Of a stretch of DNA of 24,341 bases, positions 20,671 through 24,341 are shown piece by piece. Position numbers and translations under genes: made by a program. The stretch lies in IMG/VR virus record IMGVR_UViG_3300042459_000015, positions 1 to 24,341 of that record. One strand, written 5' to 3'. The DNA comes from a virus. Every line of letters starts with the position of its first letter. Positions within the stretch are counted from its first letter, which is position 1. A model generated the notes under the pieces. That model did not search any database, had not been told where the DNA came from, and saw nothing but the letters and a program-made list of their open reading frames with translations.

Positions 20671-21661
20671 ATTTACCTTTCACATAATCTTTGAATTTAG
20701 CATCAGCTAACAGTGGTTCCCAATACTCTGCATTATCCGTGTCTGCCAAACGCTTTTTATCACCTAATTCACCAGTCTCTTGGTCAACCTTTGCATACCA
20801 TCCATTGCTTGGCTTCTGCACAAAGTTACCTTCAAGTGCAATATCCATCAAGCCTGAATATTTCTGAATACCACCCTCAAAAGTGACTAAGAAAGGAAAT
20901 TTAGATTTTTCACGGACGAATCTAGACTTTTCAATGTTGATAGTAAAATTATATCCTACCAAATCTGATCCTTCTTTCTCTTGCGCTTTACCGATAATGA
21001 ATACCTGATTAGCGGAATACATTCCACCAGTGCCACCACTCATAACAGATTTGGAATACAATTCCATAGTTTGGTATGTGTGATTTACAGCAATACAAGG
21101 AATGTCTTTAGTTGTCAGATGCGGAGTAACAATTCTCCATAATGATTTCATCACACGGGCCCGAGTCATGTCAGCCACTGATTTACCATCAAGAGCATCT
21201 TCAACCTCTTTTTTGGATGCCAGGTTACCAACAGAATCTATAAAGATAACAACTTTATCGCCCCGCTCAAGTGCTTCAAGTCGCTTTGATAAATCAAACT
21301 TCAGGTGTTCAAGGTGTTCAATTGGTATATGTAACACCCGTTCAGTGTCTATACCATTGGTTTTGATATATTCTGGTGTGATTCCGAACTCAGAATCATA
21401 AAATAAACATATAGAATCCTTGTGATGATCCATATATGCTTTTACCATCACTAATCCCAAAAGCGACTTGAAGTGACGAGATGGACCAGCTAAAAAAGTT
21501 AGACCAGAACTTAGACCACCGTCAACTTCAGAAGATAGTGCGATGTTGATAATGGGAACACTTGTTGCGACACATTCTTTTTTATTGAAAAAAGAAGACT
21601 CACTTAGCAGTTCCGTATTTTTCAACGAATTGATTTTTTTCATTTTCTCAAGCAAACTCAT
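20606..21661 (-). CDS. uvsX: UvsX RecA-like recombinase
   Basis: The protein has 351 residues versus 391 in T4. It forms filaments on single-stranded DNA and drives strand exchange and recombination-dependent replication. The Walker A motif GPSRHFKS (59-66) has the T4 UvsX form. Many other stretches match T4 UvsX as I remember it: CLFYDSEFGITPEYI, a Walker B region KVVIFIDSVGNLASKKE, SDMTRAK-like ADMTRARVMKSLWRIVTP, IPCIAVNHTYQT and MSGGTGGMYSA. The C-terminus is shorter than in T4. A CGGAG site precedes the ATG at 21661, and the gene follows the polymerase after an 82-base gap that holds a hairpin. Confidence 0.95.
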   Translation of the reverse strand: MSLLEKMKKINSLKNTELLSESSFFNKKECVATSVPIINIALSSEVDGGLSSGLTFLAGPSRHFKSLLGLVMVKAYMDHHKDSICLFYDSEFGITPEYIKTNGIDTERVLHIPIEHLEHLKFDLSKRLEALERGDKVVIFIDSVGNLASKKEVEDALDGKSVADMTRARVMKSLWRIVTPHLTTKDIPCIAVNHTYQTMELYSKSVMSGGTGGMYSANQVFIIGKAQEKEGSDLVGYNFTINIEKSRFVREKSKFPFLVTFEGGIQKYSGLMDIALEGNFVQKPSNGWYAKVDQETGELGDKKRLADTDNAEYWEPLLADAKFKDYVKGKYGIAYGSLLAETPVLESAEVN

Positions 21662-21701
21662 ATTTACTCCGTTTCGTTTGTTATATTGTTGATTATTTTA
21701 T

Positions 21702-21720
21702 AGAGGGAAACTATCCCTCT
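21702..21720 (-). other. Hairpin in the gap between polymerase and recombinase genes
   Basis: Seven perfect base pairs (AGAGGGA with TCCCTCT) around a five-base loop. On the transcribed strand it is followed by ATAAAATAATC rather than a run of T, so it is not a standard intrinsic terminator. It may be an mRNA stability element, processing site or attenuator. The surrounding 21662-21743 gap also contains AATAAATA (21734-21727), one base off the late consensus, and TATAAAAT just after the stem, neither well placed enough to call. Confidence 0.45.
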
Positions 21721-21743
21721 TATCATTATTTATTGTCAGCACA

Positions 21744-24293
21744 TCAGCCAAAGAAGCTCTCAAGTGAATTTGTTTTCTCTGGCTTCCAATCAATGCAATC
21801 AAGAATGATTTTAATTGGATCCAAATATGCTTTCTGGAATTGTACATCATAATCTACGTAGTTGTCAAGTCTAAACTCAGTAGGCAGTCTAGATGGATAA
21901 GAGATTACCGTATCGTTGATTGGGTTCGGCTGACGTAGATATGTAAATTTCAGCTTTTCACCTTCTTGAATTACCTGATACTTTTTGGTCAGATCATGCT
22001 TTTTCAAAAGGTAATTGTAGAGTAGCGCACCCTTGACATGAATTGGTGTACCCTTAGTATATATCTGGCTACTGTCTGAGTATGTGTTTAGACCATTCAC
22101 AGAACGAGGAAATGATATCTCTTCAGGCGGTAATTGACCAAACTCATTTCGGAATTCCTCAATGAATTTCTGCACAGTATCTTCATCAGTGGTAACAATC
22201 AACTTGATCGTTTGCTTCATCTTTTCACGGATAGCTGATGGAGTTGATGACTTGACCATTTCCAAACCCATAACTTTCATATGTGGTTCAGCATACTGGA
22301 CACCTTCGTTGTTGTACACGTTCAGAATATATCGCTTCTTAGCAGTCCAGATACCTTTATCAGACAAGCCTTCACGCTTCATTTGCATCTTCTGTGCAAA
22401 TGCTTTTACATACGTAGCAAGGTCAAGATAAGACTTATCAATAAACGGTTGAATTTTATCTTCACATACACGGTCCATGAATTCGATGACTTTTGCTGGA
22501 GGTAGCGATAGTTTATCTGGCGCACCATACACCTTTGTAACAAGCTCATTAAGCCTGAGATATATCGAGTCCGTATCCGATGCAATAACATAATCAGTTC
22601 CATTCGTTTTCAGTAGGCTATTCATGTAGCCATTGAGTTTATTTTCAATCCAGCGAATCGACAACTGACCAGCAAGAGTAACGGCTAACGCAATTCTCAA
22701 GTCATAAAAACGGAAGTACTGTGAACCCATAGCACCATATGCAGAGTTCAATGAAACTTTCTTAGCAAGTTGCAGATTATTATATCTAGCAATTTTATTT
22801 TCCAATTCTGTGCGTTTAACAGGATCTTTTTCATTCTCGTATTCCTGTTGCGCACCCAACATCATCTTCTTGAATTTCTTACGATCATTGTACATGTCCT
22901 CAAGCATCTTAGGCACAAAGCCTTGGATATCTGTGCGAAAGAATTGTGCATTCGGCGTCAATGTAGCATTATCAAGATCAGCGAAATCAATCTCCTGATT
23001 CAACAGGCGTTCAACGTCAACACTGGAAGATAAAATCTTGCGCATAGCAGGAGTATAATCTTTTGGATCAATCAGAGTTTCTGGCGAGATGTTGTATTGC
23101 ATCATCAAATGCGGGTACAGCGAATTCAAGTCAAAAGATGCGACCCACTTATGTAGGCCAATCTGTGGTTCTTTGACATATGCACCCTCAAAAGCACCAT
23201 CTTTCTTAGTGCTACCTTTAGGAGGAACAATGATATTGCGTTCCAGTAGATAGTTGTGCATGATTGCATCCCACATGCGAGTCTGTGTGAATACATCTTC
23301 AAAATTAGACTTGGTATCAAACGCAAGAGTCAGCGACAACTCCAGCAACTTCAACTTGTCTTCAAGCTCTTCAATCAGCAAAACGTCAACGATGTTGTAT
23401 TCAATGAACTTTTGATAGTTCATCTTATACAGTTGGTGCAGACTGTCAAATTCATCATATGACAGCTTGCTCTTACCCAACTCAACGTTGGCGATGTTGT
23501 CTAGACGATATGACTCTTGTGACTTACCGCCTGGCGCAAACCATTTGTACAATTCAATGTAGTCCAGCGATGCAACACCTTTGATTTCATACGCGGTCAT
23601 ATCACGACCATTCACAACAGCCTTACGCTCATGAATCATGTTCCATGGTGAAAGGCGCTTGGTTTGCTCTTCACCAAGAATCTTCATGAATCGGTTGTAC
23701 AGATATGGAATATCAAAGAACTTGGTGTTCCAACCAGTTATGATATCTGGGCAGTCATGAAACCAATCTTCAACGAATCTCTTACACAAATCATATTCAT
23801 CACGACACTTTAGATATGTGACGTTATCATTATAGTTGTTGAAATTACCGCAACCATACACTTTCATGTGCCCACCGATTCGCTTCACTGCGATAGCAGT
23901 GATAGGCTCATTGGCTTTATATGGATCAGGAAAACCATTCTCTGAGCCAACTTCAATATCGATGATATCAATAGCAATGTTTTCTTGCTTCCAATCGACC
24001 ATACCCTTATGTTCGTCCGCAATAAATGCGTACTCATACTTGGTCATGCCAAAAATCTTGAAGTTCTGAACACCGTCATACTTTTCGATGAAATCTCGGC
24101 ACTCACGAATGGACCCAGGCTTGATTTCATCAAGGTACTCACCTTGAAGATTCTTCCATTGTGTTTGTTTATTGGTAGTCAAAAACAGTGACGGCGAGTA
24201 AGCAATTTTCATCTTTACTCGCCGCCCGTTTTCTACACCACGATAAAGAATATTGTTGCCAATACTGATTACGTTTGTGTAAAAGTTGCTCAT
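21744..24293 (-). CDS. 43: DNA polymerase, T4 gp43-type family B
   Basis: The protein has 849 residues versus about 900 in T4. The 3'-5' exonuclease domain has IDIE with Asp112 and Glu114 (same numbering as T4), GWNTKFFDIPYLYNR (187-201) as Exo II, and YNIVDVLLIEEL (299-310) as Exo III. Polymerase motif A is FDLNSLYPHLMMQYNISPE (387-405), motif B KKVSLNSAYGAMGS (511-524), and motif C ASDTDSIYL (571-579) with the catalytic Asp pair; all look intact. The C-terminus SLESFFG fits a sliding-clamp-binding tail. No strong Shine-Dalgarno site precedes the ATG, which directly follows the stop of the upstream gene, so translation may be coupled or controlled. Confidence 0.97.
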   Translation of the reverse strand: MSNFYTNVISIGNNILYRGVENGRRVKMKIAYSPSLFLTTNKQTQWKNLQGEYLDEIKPGSIRECRDFIEKYDGVQNFKIFGMTKYEYAFIADEHKGMVDWKQENIAIDIIDIEVGSENGFPDPYKANEPITAIAVKRIGGHMKVYGCGNFNNYNDNVTYLKCRDEYDLCKRFVEDWFHDCPDIITGWNTKFFDIPYLYNRFMKILGEEQTKRLSPWNMIHERKAVVNGRDMTAYEIKGVASLDYIELYKWFAPGGKSQESYRLDNIANVELGKSKLSYDEFDSLHQLYKMNYQKFIEYNIVDVLLIEELEDKLKLLELSLTLAFDTKSNFEDVFTQTRMWDAIMHNYLLERNIIVPPKGSTKKDGAFEGAYVKEPQIGLHKWVASFDLNSLYPHLMMQYNISPETLIDPKDYTPAMRKILSSSVDVERLLNQEIDFADLDNATLTPNAQFFRTDIQGFVPKMLEDMYNDRKKFKKMMLGAQQEYENEKDPVKRTELENKIARYNNLQLAKKVSLNSAYGAMGSQYFRFYDLRIALAVTLAGQLSIRWIENKLNGYMNSLLKTNGTDYVIASDTDSIYLRLNELVTKVYGAPDKLSLPPAKVIEFMDRVCEDKIQPFIDKSYLDLATYVKAFAQKMQMKREGLSDKGIWTAKKRYILNVYNNEGVQYAEPHMKVMGLEMVKSSTPSAIREKMKQTIKLIVTTDEDTVQKFIEEFRNEFGQLPPEEISFPRSVNGLNTYSDSSQIYTKGTPIHVKGALLYNYLLKKHDLTKKYQVIQEGEKLKFTYLRQPNPINDTVISYPSRLPTEFRLDNYVDYDVQFQKAYLDPIKIILDCIDWKPEKTNSLESFFG

Positions 24294-24341
24294 TTAATAT
24301 TTTGGAATTGTTGATGCAATCTGGATGCCTGATCCGAACAT
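24294..24341 (-). CDS. C-terminal tail of an upstream gene (partial)
   Basis: An open frame enters from the right edge and ends at a TAA directly before the polymerase ATG. Fifteen codons are visible, reading MFGSGIQIASTIPKY; the first codon shown is ATG but may be internal. Fifteen residues are too few to name a family. Confidence 0.4.
   Translation of the reverse strand: MFGSGIQIASTIPKY

Noticed and set aside
21702-21720. Intrinsic terminator after the polymerase gene
   Set aside because: The stem is not followed by a run of T on the transcribed strand, and the recombinase gene downstream probably needs read-through.
1-24341. tRNA genes, which many T4-like phages carry
   Set aside because: There are no gaps large enough to hold one; the biggest non-coding stretch is 82 bases and has no cloverleaf or T-loop sequence.

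Overview
The window is part of the genome of a T4-like myovirus (tailed dsDNA phage). This rests on a contiguous set of T4-type replication proteins: a family B DNA polymerase with the exonuclease acidic pair at residues 112/114, a UvsX recombinase with the GPS-x-x-FKS Walker A, a gp41/DnaB-type helicase, and the N-terminus of a gp61-type primase with a zinc ribbon. The host is most likely a Gram-negative bacterium, because the lysis genes encode both a membrane-anchored inner spanin and an outer-membrane lipoprotein spanin. Many of the small proteins look like those of marine and freshwater T4-like phages, but the host genus cannot be told from the sequence.

All supported genes lie on the minus strand, so transcription runs from the right end to the left end. 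Genes are packed tightly, with ATGA or TAATG stop-start overlaps nearly everywhere. No stretch over 85 bases lacks a gene. I saw no tRNA, CRISPR array or insertion sequence.

Layout in transcription order. (1) 24341-18948, replication: tail of an unknown gene, DNA polymerase, UvsX, a small unknown protein, helicase. (2) 18952-16638, behind an exact TATAAATA late-promoter match: a PD-(D/E)XK nuclease-like protein, a polynucleotide-ligase-like protein, and a small conserved protein. (3) 16621-13010, a sugar and methyl transfer cassette: a family 2 glycosyltransferase, a second glycosyltransferase, a SAM methyltransferase, an HtrL/YibB-like protein and a further glycosyltransferase-like protein. 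(4) 12955-3236, virion or packaged proteins: a large nucleotidyltransferase/P-loop kinase protein with a second gene overprinted inside it, a small conserved protein, a 550-residue virion protein, two long modular repeat proteins, a small structural protein and three small unknown proteins. (5) 3234-270, lysis and membrane proteins: inner spanin, outer spanin, GH19 endolysin and five small membrane or secreted proteins. (6) 268-1: a sigma70-like promoter and the primase.

The most interesting pattern is a shared N-terminal tag of the form M-x-x-[FY]-[KR]-x-[FYL]-[ILV]-x-E on at least five proteins (starts at 18175, 16943, 12955, 10427 and 4321), with a weaker version at 6575. It resembles the capsid-targeting sequence of T4 internal head proteins, which the prohead protease removes after a Glu in an [IL]-x-E context. 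If so, this phage packages enzymes (ligase-like, nucleotidyltransferase/kinase) for delivery with its DNA. The two modular proteins are studded with [IL]-D-E sites between repeat units, and one carries a HicA-like toxin domain bounded by such sites, which suggests processed cargo polyproteins. This is inference from sequence and needs proteomic support.
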